Assembly: GCA_965199865.1 (NCBI GenBank)
Contig: CBDATU010000011.1
Span: forward strand, 930,001-994,000
Source of the DNA: JAPOUP01 sp965199865
GTDB lineage: Bacteria; Pseudomonadota; Alphaproteobacteria; Rhodobacterales; Rhodobacteraceae
DNA: 64,000 bases
Direction of reading: 5' to 3'
Below are positions 25,871 through 35,067 of this stretch, one piece after another. Within the stretch, counting starts at the first letter, position 1, and each line of letters begins with the position of its first letter. The notes beneath the pieces were generated by a model. That model ran no database searches and was not told the DNA's origin. It saw only the letters and a list, made by a program, of their open reading frames with translations. A program made the position numbers and the translations under genes.

Positions 25871-27439
25871 TTACTGGGAAGGTGGAATGATCATCTCCCC
25901 ATTCACCCAGACCGCTCCGTCCCGCGCCCTGATCCTTGAAACCAGACAGTCAGGACAGCCCCCACCTGGTTCTTCCGGCTCAAACAGCATCGCCAGCGTA
26001 CCTTTGACCGGCAGGCGCACGCTTTCCGGCAGGATGCTGAGCAGCTTTGCCGCCTGACCGATGCGGACATCGACACTGCCCCAAAGATCATCGGAAGCCG
26101 CCTGGATTTCCAGGTCAGCCTGACCGCCTTCGCCCTGGGCATGAAGGGTGATCCCACCACCCTCGACCAGTCCGTCGAACGCCATCTGCGCCGTGAGCTT
26201 CTGGCCGAAAACCTCTTCAGCCAGATTGGTGAGCGGATTGGAAGGAAGTTCCTCAGCTGGTACGAGATCCCCGGACAGGCTAACGCGCAGGGAGAGTGGA
26301 GTCTCAAGGCCAGACATCAGCCCCAGATCGAGAACCTCGTACATCGCGCCATTGAGATGGAGCTGGTCAACCCGCCCCCTGAAGCTGAATTCCGCTTTGT
26401 CTTCCAATGTGCCGCCAGAAGCCAGCACGGCAGGAAATGAGGCCGAAATCTCCAGCCCCCCGATCCGTCCACGAAGCTCCGGCATAGCGCCGATTTCTAC
26501 CAGCTCCGTAACCTTCACCTCAACCGGACCGGTTTTCATGTCCAGCGACAGGATGGTGCCGTTATCGAAAGTGGCAAACTGTCCGGGACCGGCTGTAGTG
26601 CGGCTAAGCAGGTTTAACTCTCGCACACCGATGGAAGCCTCCATCAATCCATAGTCCAGCCGTCCCTCCATCCGCCTCCCGCTGGCGGCATCAATGACCA
26701 TTTCCCCCCGCAGACCGCTGGACTCCATGTCAAAGCTCAATTGGAGTCCTTCGACTCCCTCCGTATCCAGATGGATTTCCAGCGTGTCCAGAAGACTCGA
26801 TACGGTGATCGGCTCTGCGCCATCGGCAGGCGCTTGATGATGAAAGGCCTGCCAGTCAAACCCGGACAGCGTGGAAACAAAGGAGACCATCCCAGAGCCA
26901 GCCTGCGTGTCTCCCGGTATCCGCAACGAACCTTCCAGCATGCTTCGGTCGACGGAATACCGGTATTGTAGCCAGCCCTCGTTTTCCGAAATACGGAAGT
27001 CCAGCCCGTCATGGTCGTGTGTCACGTCCAGAGCCAGAAAGCTGTCCCCATCCACCGTCAGACTGACCAGCGAATGATCGGAGAAATCAACGCTAACATC
27101 TCCATCCCCGGAAGGCGTCAACCGAATTTCCGGCATCGTGACCTCGAGCAGGAATTCCGGCGGGCTTGCCTGAAGATCCGGAGAAACGAGATCTGGCGCC
27201 ACATCGGTGACAGGCAGGCTGACAACCAGCATCGAACCGGTCACATAAAGGCCGTCTTCACCCTTCCGGAGGTCACCAGGCCTGAATGTGCCGCCTGAAT
27301 CGGCCCAGATGGCTTCGATGAGAGATTTCAGCCCCTCCCAGGCTCGGGTCGGCTCTAGCGCGGCGGCGGGCAAGGCGGCAAAGGTAACGGAAAGGCTTAG
27401 GGAAAGACCGGCAAGCCCGGGAAAATGAAGGGGGTTCAT
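25871..27439 (-). CDS. DUF2125 domain exported protein
   Basis: A 522-residue protein of the DUF2125 family, found mostly in Alphaproteobacteria. The start at 27439 (MNPLHFPGLAGLSLSLSVTF) gives a signal peptide ending at PAAALEP, with AAAGGACC upstream. An open frame 20 codons longer lacks these signals. The mature protein is rich in beta strands and alternating charged and hydrophobic residues, as expected of a periplasmic or outer-envelope protein. Near the C-terminus CPDCLVSRI offers a CxxC pair. No enzymatic motif is visible and the function is unknown. It stands alone, transcribed leftward. Confidence 0.75.
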   Translation of the reverse strand: MNPLHFPGLAGLSLSLSVTFAALPAAALEPTRAWEGLKSLIEAIWADSGGTFRPGDLRKGEDGLYVTGSMLVVSLPVTDVAPDLVSPDLQASPPEFLLEVTMPEIRLTPSGDGDVSVDFSDHSLVSLTVDGDSFLALDVTHDHDGLDFRISENEGWLQYRYSVDRSMLEGSLRIPGDTQAGSGMVSFVSTLSGFDWQAFHHQAPADGAEPITVSSLLDTLEIHLDTEGVEGLQLSFDMESSGLRGEMVIDAASGRRMEGRLDYGLMEASIGVRELNLLSRTTAGPGQFATFDNGTILSLDMKTGPVEVKVTELVEIGAMPELRGRIGGLEISASFPAVLASGGTLEDKAEFSFRGRVDQLHLNGAMYEVLDLGLMSGLETPLSLRVSLSGDLVPAEELPSNPLTNLAEEVFGQKLTAQMAFDGLVEGGGITLHAQGEGGQADLEIQAASDDLWGSVDVRIGQAAKLLSILPESVRLPVKGTLAMLFEPEEPGGGCPDCLVSRIRARDGAVWVNGEMIIPPSQ

Positions 27440-27587
27440 CTGACAGGTCCTTTTGCGGGTTACCGAACGAGAATGTGAATTCCGGGCATACGACCACATG
27501 TTCCAGCGTGTTCGACCATACTGTAACGCGGTACCGTTAGGCAGTGGGCTTTGTTTGGGTATCAGGTCCGGGGTCCTCCGTCACCCA

Positions 27588-27595
27588 TCCTAGCG
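27588..27595. repeat. Left 8-bp target site duplication, IS copy 3
   Basis: TCCTAGCG, repeated exactly at 30023-30030. Confidence 0.9.
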
Positions 27596-30022
27596 CTACC
27601 GTGTAGTGGAAAAAAGCTCTGGACAACCGAATTCCGTGGCTGTAGGTTCTGATCGTTATGGCACAGTCCCAGATCAGCCGCACGCTTCGCGGCGCGGAGG
27701 GACGGGCGCGGGTCGCGTCCATCCTTTCGCGTGAGCCGTTCGACAGCCGGAGCGCCTTCGGGCGCCGGATCTGCCGGGAGTTCTCGTTTTTCACCGCCAC
27801 GGGCCGTCCGCAGCTCGCGGGCTGCATGAAGGCGCTGGCGGAGATCGAGCGCGACACGGGGGAGTTCGTCCTGCCGCCGCCCCGTCCGACGGCGCTGCGT
27901 GCGGGGCCGCGGCTGCTGGACGGGCCGGTTCCCGAGCCGTCCGGCGTTCCCGACCATCCGTCACGGATCCGCGGACTGGAGATCGTGCCGGTGTCCGGTT
28001 CCGGGCGGAGGGCGCTCTGGAACACGCTGATGGCGCGGGAGCATCCGCACGGCGTCACGACCTTCGCCGGCTGCCAGCTGCGCTATCTCATCGGCTCGGA
28101 GCACGGCTGGCTCGGCGCGGCGGGCCTGTCCGCCGCCGCCCTGCGCGTGGCGGCCCGCGACCGCTGGATCGCCTGGAGCGACGCGGGGCGCAGGGACTCC
28201 CTGCACCGCGTCGTCTGCCTGAGCCGCTTCCTGATCCGTCCGTCGGTCCGCTGCCCGCATCTGGCGAGCCATGCGCTGGGGCGGATCCTGCGCCGCCTTC
28301 CCGACGACTTCGGGGAACGGTATGGATACCGCCCCTGGCTGGTGGAAACCTACGCCGACGAGGGGTATGAGGGCACCTGCCTGCGGGCGTCCAACTTCCT
28401 GCGCCTCGGCGAGACCTCCGGGCGCGGGCGCCAGGACCGGGGAAACCGCCGGGAGAAGACGGTCAAGACGGTCTTCGCCTACGAGCTCGACCGCGGCTGG
28501 CGGCGCAGGCTCGGCGTGCCGCCGGTCGACCACGCCCCGGCGCTGGAGCCGGGCGAGGGGCTGGACGCGGCGTCGTGGGCGGAGAACGAGCTGGGAGGGG
28601 CTCCCTTGGGCGACAGGAGACTATCGGCGCGGCTGGTGAAAAGCGCCACCCTGCTGGCGGCGTATCCGGGGCGGAAGATACATGCCAGTCCGGACAGCGA
28701 CCTCACGGCGGTCAGCGCGTTCTACCGCATGATCGGGAGCCCGGCGGATTCGGAGGTCACGGTGGCCAACATCCTGAAGCCGCACCGGGAGCGGAGCGTC
28801 CGGCGGATGCGTGGCCAGCGGACGGTTCTGGCCATCCAGGACGGCACGGACCTGAACTTCGCGACCCGGCCGGGCTGCGACGGGCTGCAGGTGATCGGGA
28901 GCAACCAGACCGGGGCGGGGACGCTCGGCCTGCACATGCACGCGACGCTGGCGGTGACCGGCACCGGCCTCCCGCTCGGCGTGCTCCGGCTCGGCTTCGA
29001 CCCGTCGAAACCGCGTCCGCCGGAGGCGGAGGAACGGCGCCGGACGCGGCGCTGGCTCGACGGCTTCACGGACATCGCGAAGGCGGCGCGGGAGATCGGC
29101 CGGGCGACGCGGGTGATCTCTGTGTGCGACCGGCAGGCGGACATGTTCGGGCTCTTCGATGCGCAGCGCAGGCATCCGCGGGTCGGGCTGCTCGTGCGCG
29201 CCAGGCATGACAGGGTCCTCGGCGGGCGGGGGCCGAAGCTGTTCGCGCGGATGGCCGAAGGCCCGTCGCGGGGGACCATCGAGGTCGAGCTGGACAGCCT
29301 CACGGAGCGCCCGAAATCGAGCCGGAAAAAGGCCCGGCCGGGCCGGGGCGGGCGCACCGCAGTCTGCGAACTGCGTTTCCGGAGCGTCACCCTGCCGCCG
29401 ACCGGGGCGCTGCCGGACGCGGAGCCGGTGACCGTGTCCGCCGTCCATGTCGTGGAGACCGCCCCGCCGGAGGATGAGGAGCCGGTACGGTGGCACCTGC
29501 TGACCACGCTGGACGTAAGGGACGCGGACGCGGCGGCCGAAACCGTCGGCTACCATCTCCAGCGCTGGCGGGTCGAGGACTTCTTCCGGGTGCTGAAATC
29601 GGGCTGCCGCGTCGAGCACCTGCTGTTCCGCACCGCCGACCGGCTGCAGCGGGCCATCGCCATCAACGCCGTGACCGCCTGGCGGATCATGACCATGACC
29701 CTTCTGGGACGACAGGTTCCCGACTGCGACCCCGAGCTCATGTTCACCGACGGGGACCTGGACTTCCTGCGGGACTATGCGGCGGAGCGGGGGATGCCGC
29801 CCCCCGACCGGCTGGGCGACGCCGTCCGGCTGGTCGCGCACCTTGGCGGATACCTCGGCCGGAAACATGACCCCGAACCCGGAAACCAGATCATGTGGCA
29901 TGGCCAGGCCCGGCTCAGCAGCGCGGTCCTTGGCCACCGGATCGGCTTCGGGGCCGGTCGACGGCACGCGCTGCGCGGTGAATAGCGATCCGTTGCCATG
30001 CAGATTTATCACTACACGGTAG
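27596..30022 (+). mobile_element. IS4-family element with DruA-domain transposase, copy 3
   Basis: A 2427-bp element with terminal repeats CTACCGTGTAGTG and complement, flanked by the perfect duplication TCCTAGCG. It is nearly identical to copy 2 and in opposite orientation, forming a 2.4-kb inverted repeat around 8.4 kb. It inserted into the 3' end of an IS21 istB remnant. Confidence 0.92.
27658..29985 (+). CDS. DruA (DUF4338)-IS4 fusion transposase, copy 3
   Basis: A 775-residue open frame. Residues about 18-260 are the DruA/DUF4338 domain: GCQLRYLIGSEHGWLGAAGL at about 139-156, RDRWIAWSD at 167-175, SRFLIRPSVRCPHLASHALG at 189-208, RYGYRPWLVETYADEGYEGT at 221-240, and GETSGRGRQDR at 251-261. 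Residues about 302-365 resemble the Tn5 transposase N-terminal region. The DDE core has Asp395 (AIQDGTDLNF), Asp491, and Glu640 within the YREK pattern Y632-R636-E640-K647. The conserved DREAD motif at Asp491 reads DRQAD here, and the following ELFD reads GLFD, unlike copies 1 and 2. The copy is full length but may be weakened. Transposition is inferred from family. Confidence 0.88.
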   Translation: MAQSQISRTLRGAEGRARVASILSREPFDSRSAFGRRICREFSFFTATGRPQLAGCMKALAEIERDTGEFVLPPPRPTALRAGPRLLDGPVPEPSGVPDHPSRIRGLEIVPVSGSGRRALWNTLMAREHPHGVTTFAGCQLRYLIGSEHGWLGAAGLSAAALRVAARDRWIAWSDAGRRDSLHRVVCLSRFLIRPSVRCPHLASHALGRILRRLPDDFGERYGYRPWLVETYADEGYEGTCLRASNFLRLGETSGRGRQDRGNRREKTVKTVFAYELDRGWRRRLGVPPVDHAPALEPGEGLDAASWAENELGGAPLGDRRLSARLVKSATLLAAYPGRKIHASPDSDLTAVSAFYRMIGSPADSEVTVANILKPHRERSVRRMRGQRTVLAIQDGTDLNFATRPGCDGLQVIGSNQTGAGTLGLHMHATLAVTGTGLPLGVLRLGFDPSKPRPPEAEERRRTRRWLDGFTDIAKAAREIGRATRVISVCDRQADMFGLFDAQRRHPRVGLLVRARHDRVLGGRGPKLFARMAEGPSRGTIEVELDSLTERPKSSRKKARPGRGGRTAVCELRFRSVTLPPTGALPDAEPVTVSAVHVVETAPPEDEEPVRWHLLTTLDVRDADAAAETVGYHLQRWRVEDFFRVLKSGCRVEHLLFRTADRLQRAIAINAVTAWRIMTMTLLGRQVPDCDPELMFTDGDLDFLRDYAAERGMPPPDRLGDAVRLVAHLGGYLGRKHDPEPGNQIMWHGQARLSSAVLGHRIGFGAGRRHALRGE

Positions 30023-30030
30023 TCCTAGCG
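30023..30030. repeat. Right 8-bp target site duplication, IS copy 3
   Basis: TCCTAGCG, identical to 27588-27595. Confidence 0.9.
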
Positions 30031-30190
30031 ACTGTTTTCGCATGGGCCGAATATCCTGGTCGATACGGTAGGCTTTGCGGACGATGCAACCGATTATGGC
30101 GTCCCCGAAAGCGAGGTCCCCGATGGAGTCGTGCCAGTTGGAGACTGGCGACAGTCCCTGGGTGAAGCAGGGAGTCCACCGCGCCATCCG
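30031..30190 (-). pseudogene. IS21-family istB (helper ATPase) C-terminal remnant
   Basis: On the minus strand the frame reads LSPVSNWHDSIGDLAFGDAI, IIGCIVRKAYRIDQDIRPMR and KQSL. This is the closing segment of IstB, where intact proteins have PV..WHE.IGDPT.ADAILDR and H.AHRIE..GESMR. The reading frame continues across the duplicated target into the left flank of IS copy 3 (down to 27542), so the IS inserted in or just after the istB end. The upstream 30190-30397 stretch has no readable IstB sequence. Confidence 0.7.
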
Positions 30191-30397
30191 GCCCTCACCA
30201 CCCGCCCCGGTTACGAACATCGCCGGATTCACGCGATGGGGCAAGTGGCCACTCGAAGCTGTGCGCCGCGGGACGGCTGAACAACAGCATCTCCGAAATC
30301 TCGCCGGTGGGGCTTCACGGCATCCTTCCGATCCCTTCGGAAGATTTTCCCGCTCTACATACAATCCTGGGCACAACCTCCTGAGATTGAAACGCCC

Positions 30398-31126
30398 TCA
30401 TTTCCTGAAGCCTGCCTCGACCATCAACCGGTCAGAGTTCCCTTCAATCACGTTTTCCAGATCGACCATGAACGCGTCCCTATCCTTTCCAACTGGAATT
30501 CGCGGCAGGAACTCGAGCACCGCCAATCCCGGCTTACGTATGAGAGATCTACGCGGCCAGAACAGACCCGCATTGGTGGCGGCGGGAACACAGTCCTGGT
30601 TGAGCTGTCCGTAGAGTACGGCCGTGCCGATCTTATACGCCCGATGCACGCCAGGGGCCACTCGTGTACCCTGCGGATAGATGACCAGCTGCCCGGGACG
30701 CGCCAGTCCCCTGGCTACATCCTCCGTCATCCGCTGGACCGCGGTTGCACGTTTTCCGCGGTCCACCGGTATGCAACCGATGCGCAGAGCGTACCAACCG
30801 ACAAACGGTACCCATTTTAGCTCCTTCTTCATTATGAACTTTGGACGTGGCAACACGCTTACCAGCATGATGATGTCGAAGAACGACTGGTGCTTCGAGG
30901 CGACAAGCACTTCATCCGTCGGAGGTTCGCCCCGCACCTCCGATCTCAGCCCGACCATCCAGCGAGCTGTCCAGCGAACCCATCGGCAATAGGCATGCAC
31001 ACATTGGAACGCGAATCTACGGTCAATGGCTGCCAGGGGAATGAAGCAAATGGCCATCAATGCCATCACCAGATACATCTGGGCGCTAAAGGCCAATGAT
31101 GCGGCTACGCGAGAGAAACCGGCCAT
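30398..31126 (-). CDS. plsC: 1-acyl-sn-glycerol-3-phosphate acyltransferase
   Basis: A 242-residue PlsC-type acyltransferase that makes phosphatidic acid at the inner membrane. An N-terminal hydrophobic stretch (MYLVMALMAICFIPLAA) anchors it. The catalytic HxxxxD motif is SKHQSFFD; the acceptor-binding motifs follow as CIPVDRG and IYPQGTR. The ATG at 31126 lies 8 bases after AAGGA; a GTG one codon earlier is also in frame. It is a single gene with no obvious operon partner, and a normal length. Confidence 0.9.
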   Translation of the reverse strand: MAGFSRVAASLAFSAQMYLVMALMAICFIPLAAIDRRFAFQCVHAYCRWVRWTARWMVGLRSEVRGEPPTDEVLVASKHQSFFDIIMLVSVLPRPKFIMKKELKWVPFVGWYALRIGCIPVDRGKRATAVQRMTEDVARGLARPGQLVIYPQGTRVAPGVHRAYKIGTAVLYGQLNQDCVPAATNAGLFWPRRSLIRKPGLAVLEFLPRIPVGKDRDAFMVDLENVIEGNSDRLMVEAGFRK

Positions 31127-31777
31127 CACATGAATCCTTCAGCACGCGGAATGTGGAAACCTCCGGTACCACCACAGACAGATCCCTGGACATCAGACAG
31201 CCGACTCACGGGCCCACACCAGAAACCAGATGGCCGCGCTCACGTATCCGCAGCATCCCAGCCTTGCGTGTGCACCCCTGAACGCGAATTCCAATGACCG
31301 TTAGCGGAGTCACGCTCTCATCCGCCGACAGAAAATCGAGAAACGGGTCGTCCTGACGCACCATGCCGATCCGCAGCCAAAGACATGCAATTCCTTTACC
31401 ATCCGTTCCATATACGCCGCCGTCAAGTGGGACGACTTCGTCAGACGCCAAAACAGGATCAATATGATGGGAGTTACAGGTGCAATCCATTCGGTCTTTC
31501 GGTCCGGGAACGCCCGTTCAGGAAGTGAAGCACCCGTAGACAGGGGCGGGTCAATCGCTCACAGAAACTCACCATTGTCATGGCTGTAGAAAATCCTCCC
31601 GAACCCAATCACCTTTCGCTCCTTTCGGATATCATCATGCACCCGGTACAAACGCATGCGCCGCACCTTGATCAAGCGCCTGAGTGGAACGATTGAATCG
31701 CATTGCCAGAATGATAGAAGTACATGAAAATTGCTGGAACAGGATCGCGGTTCGGGCGAAGGCGGACAGGTAACGGA
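31127..31777. other. Gap upstream of plsC with one doubtful small ORF
   Basis: About 650 bases between the divergent plsC and zinc-ribbon genes. The best candidate gene is a 94-codon frame on the minus strand (31206-31490) whose sequence (CLWLRIGMVRQDDPFLDFLS in part) is protein-like but belongs to no family I recognise. The rest probably carries the two divergent promoters. Confidence 0.35.
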
Positions 31778-32422
31778 ATGCGGCTCACGTGCTCGAAATG
31801 CGACGCAATGTATGAGGTCGACACTTCCATTTTTTCGAGCTCAGGGCGCGAGGTGCGGTGTGATAACTGCGGCCATATCTGGTATCAGATGCCTGCAGCG
31901 CCTGTACGCACCAAGACGATGGGCTCGTCTCCCGCCATACCTGGTCAATTTCGGGAAACAGCGGACCCGCAGTCGAAGCTCACAGGTCCCAGTCCCGATG
32001 TCGTACGCGTGCTGCGGGAAGAGGCGGAAAGGGAAACCAGGGCGAGAAAGGCGGAAGCGGAGGCAGCAGGGGAACTGGTCGGTTCGGGCAGCAACCGTAT
32101 CCCCGGCACCCCGGAAATACCGGTTCCGCGACCTGACCCTTGCGAGTCCGATCCTGCGCCGCAAAGCGGATCGGATAGTGCCACGAACGACTTCAGGTCA
32201 AGCAGCCGGGTAGGAGCACTGCTCTCAGGTCTCGTCGTCCTGACATTGCTGGGCGCAGTGCTTGTCTATTCGTTCGCGCCACAGATCATACAGCTACTGC
32301 CCCAGCTCGAACCCCAACTGATTGCCTATGTCGAAAGCGCCAATGAACTACGTACACGAATCAGGGAATTGGTCGAAGCGGTGATCAATGCCGTGCGGGA
32401 CATTCCCGCACTCAGTTCCTGA
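31778..32422 (+). CDS. Zinc-ribbon membrane protein (MJ0042-type finger)
   Basis: A 214-residue protein. The start at 31778 places MRLTCSKCDAMYEVD at the N-terminus, followed by REVRCDNCGHIWYQ. The two CxxC pairs (about residues 5-8 and 28-31) form the short zinc ribbon known as the MJ0042/zinc_ribbon_5 motif, common in alphaproteobacterial proteins of unknown function. The middle is a charged, proline-rich linker. A single membrane helix (VGALLSGLVVLTLLGAVLVY) lies at about residue 150, followed by a short C-terminal tail. The zinc ribbon would face the cytoplasm. It is convergent with the DUF4175 gene. Confidence 0.75.
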   Translation: MRLTCSKCDAMYEVDTSIFSSSGREVRCDNCGHIWYQMPAAPVRTKTMGSSPAIPGQFRETADPQSKLTGPSPDVVRVLREEAERETRARKAEAEAAGELVGSGSNRIPGTPEIPVPRPDPCESDPAPQSGSDSATNDFRSSSRVGALLSGLVVLTLLGAVLVYSFAPQIIQLLPQLEPQLIAYVESANELRTRIRELVEAVINAVRDIPALSS

Positions 32423-32489
32423 AGACAGCGCTCGGACAACCGCAACCGATGGAATTTTGTATGTGCCGCCTGATGCAGGTTCGTTACCT

Positions 32490-35030
32490 TCAGAACCTCT
32501 CCAGCAACCGCCTTAGATAGTTCAGTTCACCCGCAGGTCGGGTCTGATCGCTCGAGCGGCGGCGAATCTCGTCCATCAGTTCATGAGCGCGGCGGTAGGC
32601 ATCCTCATCCTGAAGAAGCCGTTCGTCAGTACCCGGCTGCCCATTGGTCCCAGCCTCGCGGCCCAAAGGATCCAGCGACGGCCTAGCCATGCCTTCACCG
32701 ACTGCGTCTCCCTGCTGCCCTGGTGGTCCCATCTGCTGCTGCGCCAGCGCTTCGCCCAGATTGCGCATCCCATCACGCAGCGCTTCAATCGCCTCAGCCT
32801 GCGAATCAAGGGCACCTGACAGATCGTTCTCCGACAACGCCTCACCTGCATCATCCATGGCTTCGCCCGCACGTCCGAGTGCCTCGCGGGCCGCATCACC
32901 CTCGGGCGTGCCTGCGCCAGGCAGGCTGTTTCTCTGACGCAGAAGCTCCCGCATCAGAGCCCGTTGCCGATCAGTCAGCTCGTCCCGGCTCGTGCCGGGC
33001 CCGCTTCCCCCCTCAGGTGCCTGCTGCCGACCGTTCCCGAGCTCTCCTCCCTGTCCAAACCCTCTCCCGTCCCCTTCGTTACCTTGCCCCCCTGGCATCT
33101 GGCCCGTCTCGCCCTGCTGGCCGAAATTCTCCTGCAGTTCACCAAAGGTATCGTCGCTCAGCTCCTGTTGGCGGCGCAGGGTTTCGGCAAGCCCCTCCAT
33201 GGTCTGCTGACCCCGTTGCTGACCCTGGGTTACCTGCAGATTCTCCATCAGTTCCAACAGACGATCGAGCAGCCGCTGCGCTTCGTCCATTCGACCCTGC
33301 TCCATCAGCTCCTGTATCCGGTCCATCAGGTCCTGGAGCTGGTCGCCAGTCATGTTCTGCTGATTCTGCGCCTGCTGCTGGCTCTCCTGGTCCTGTTGGG
33401 CAAGCTGGCGTATATACGCCTGGATCGCCTGCCGCAGTTCCTGCATCAATGCAGCGATTTCGTCATCCGTAGCCCCATTGCGCATCGCCTCTCGCAACCG
33501 CTCGCGTGCCTCCCGCAACCGCTCTCGAGCATCAACCAGGTCTCCGTCCTCAATCATCACCGCAATGTTCCACAGCGCCTCCGCAACTTCGTCCCGCCGC
33601 TCCCCAGTCAATGGATCCGGCAGGCCGTGTTCCAGCTGTCGCAGGGCATATCGCAGGTTGAGATAGGCTGCGTCAGGAACAAACAGCTCTTCGGGCCTGT
33701 GACTGACCGCACGCAGCACCTGCGCCACGCGACTGCCATTGCTGCGGTTCCAGAGCAGATCCCGCCGCTGCTCAATGATCGCGGCTGCCAATGGATCGAA
33801 GAATCGACGCCCAGGCAGAATGGAACTTTTGGGAACTGCAACGCCTTCCTGCCCAAGAGCGTCCAGCGCGAAGAGCTCGATCTTCACGGGCAGCATCGCC
33901 CAGGGATGCTGGCTTAGATTCTCAATCAGCGTTTCCGTGAATTCGGCCCGATCACCGGAAATTCTTATGGGAAGGTCCAGCTCTATCGCCTGCCGTGGTT
34001 CAGGATTGACTGAAAGTCCATGGAGGCGGTCAACCGCCGCGAGGTCCAGGGTAATCAATGCATGCCCGCTGACGACACCGTAATCGTCCTTCGCCAGGAA
34101 GGTCTGCCGCATCTCACCCATCAGTCCACGTGCGGGCTCACCCAGCATCTGGATCGAGGGTGCCCTGTCGTCCCTGATCTCGACATTCCATTCAGAACCG
34201 CCAGATCCTTCGACCGCGATTGTCCCGCTCTGCCTGGCCAGAAAGCTCTGCACCGGATCAGCGGCACTGCCAGGCTGGCCGGTTCGGCCGGAAACGGTTT
34301 CGGCAACGGTGAGCGCACCGGCCTCTCCATATAGTCTGAGAGTAACCTGGCTTGACTCCGGCACAGTGATACCGGGTTGCCTGATATCATTTAGGTAGAG
34401 AGACGGCTTTCCGGTATAGACCGGCGGTTCGATCCAGCCCTCCCAGGACGGACCCGTCGCGATGCCTCCGTTTCCACCCGGCGCGATTTCAGCGACGGAT
34501 GTGACCTTGAGCACGGAACCGAATAGCGCCGCGACCACAAAGAACAGCACTGCCGTGTAGCGAAGAGCGAATGGGTCACGATCCGAGACCCGAAGATTAG
34601 GCCCAACCGCTCGCACATCCCGCACCGCCACCGCCATACGCGCCAGATGCTCATTCCATACGGCTTCCGCGGCCCGGTCACCTGAACCGATCGCCATCGT
34701 ATCGCCCAGAGCGGCAATCGGGCGACCCGGCAACGTTCCGTCCAATCGTTCCTTCGCCTCACGGCTGGCTGGCAGGCGAAATGTCCGAATGCCCCAGCCC
34801 AGAGTTCCGACCACGCCAATTCCCACCAGGACGGCGGAGCCCCAGGCGACTTCGAGTGGAACCAGGTCGTGCAGCCCCAGCATCAGGGCCGCTGCCCCCA
34901 GAAGAAGGAACGACCAAAATGGCCAGAAAGCACGCGTCAGGCGCTCGGCAAGTAACCCAACCCAGGTCAGCCACAGCATCAGTCGCAGCCTTCCGAAGCG
35001 GGCATGTCGCAGGAGGAGCGGTTCCATCAT
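32490..35030 (-). CDS. DUF4175/TIGR02302 membrane protein
   Basis: An 846-residue protein of the alphaproteobacterial TIGR02302 (DUF4175) family. Two to three hydrophobic segments lie in the first 80 residues (FWPFWSFLLLGAAALMLG and VLVGIGVVGTLGWG), and another near 160 (YTAVLFFVVAALFGSVLKV). A large periplasmic region follows. From roughly residue 500 it becomes extremely rich in Gln, Glu and Arg with coiled-coil character (IRQLAQQDQESQQQAQNQQN), then Gly/Gln-rich. Length and layout match the family. The gene next to lysA is a conserved alphaproteobacterial arrangement. The function is not established; a cell-envelope role is usual speculation. Confidence 0.85.
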   Translation of the reverse strand: MMEPLLLRHARFGRLRLMLWLTWVGLLAERLTRAFWPFWSFLLLGAAALMLGLHDLVPLEVAWGSAVLVGIGVVGTLGWGIRTFRLPASREAKERLDGTLPGRPIAALGDTMAIGSGDRAAEAVWNEHLARMAVAVRDVRAVGPNLRVSDRDPFALRYTAVLFFVVAALFGSVLKVTSVAEIAPGGNGGIATGPSWEGWIEPPVYTGKPSLYLNDIRQPGITVPESSQVTLRLYGEAGALTVAETVSGRTGQPGSAADPVQSFLARQSGTIAVEGSGGSEWNVEIRDDRAPSIQMLGEPARGLMGEMRQTFLAKDDYGVVSGHALITLDLAAVDRLHGLSVNPEPRQAIELDLPIRISGDRAEFTETLIENLSQHPWAMLPVKIELFALDALGQEGVAVPKSSILPGRRFFDPLAAAIIEQRRDLLWNRSNGSRVAQVLRAVSHRPEELFVPDAAYLNLRYALRQLEHGLPDPLTGERRDEVAEALWNIAVMIEDGDLVDARERLREARERLREAMRNGATDDEIAALMQELRQAIQAYIRQLAQQDQESQQQAQNQQNMTGDQLQDLMDRIQELMEQGRMDEAQRLLDRLLELMENLQVTQGQQRGQQTMEGLAETLRRQQELSDDTFGELQENFGQQGETGQMPGGQGNEGDGRGFGQGGELGNGRQQAPEGGSGPGTSRDELTDRQRALMRELLRQRNSLPGAGTPEGDAAREALGRAGEAMDDAGEALSENDLSGALDSQAEAIEALRDGMRNLGEALAQQQMGPPGQQGDAVGEGMARPSLDPLGREAGTNGQPGTDERLLQDEDAYRRAHELMDEIRRRSSDQTRPAGELNYLRRLLERF

Positions 35031-35067
35031 CGGTCAAGTGCCGTCCGTTCGCGCGCGGGACAGCGCG

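Noticed and set aside
25281..26057. 258-codon plus-strand open frame
   Set aside because: Overlaps the DUF2125 gene in antisense; no ribosome binding site and no protein-like pattern.
28621..30012. Long minus-strand open frame of 463 codons opposite the transposase of IS copy 3
   Set aside because: It is the antisense of the high-GC transposase gene; the same shadow occurs opposite copy 2. Its sequence is rich in Pro, His, Arg and Gly with no family pattern.
32723..33917. Two long plus-strand frames opposite the DUF4175 gene
   Set aside because: Antisense of the Gln-rich coiled-coil region; repetitive composition explains the openness.
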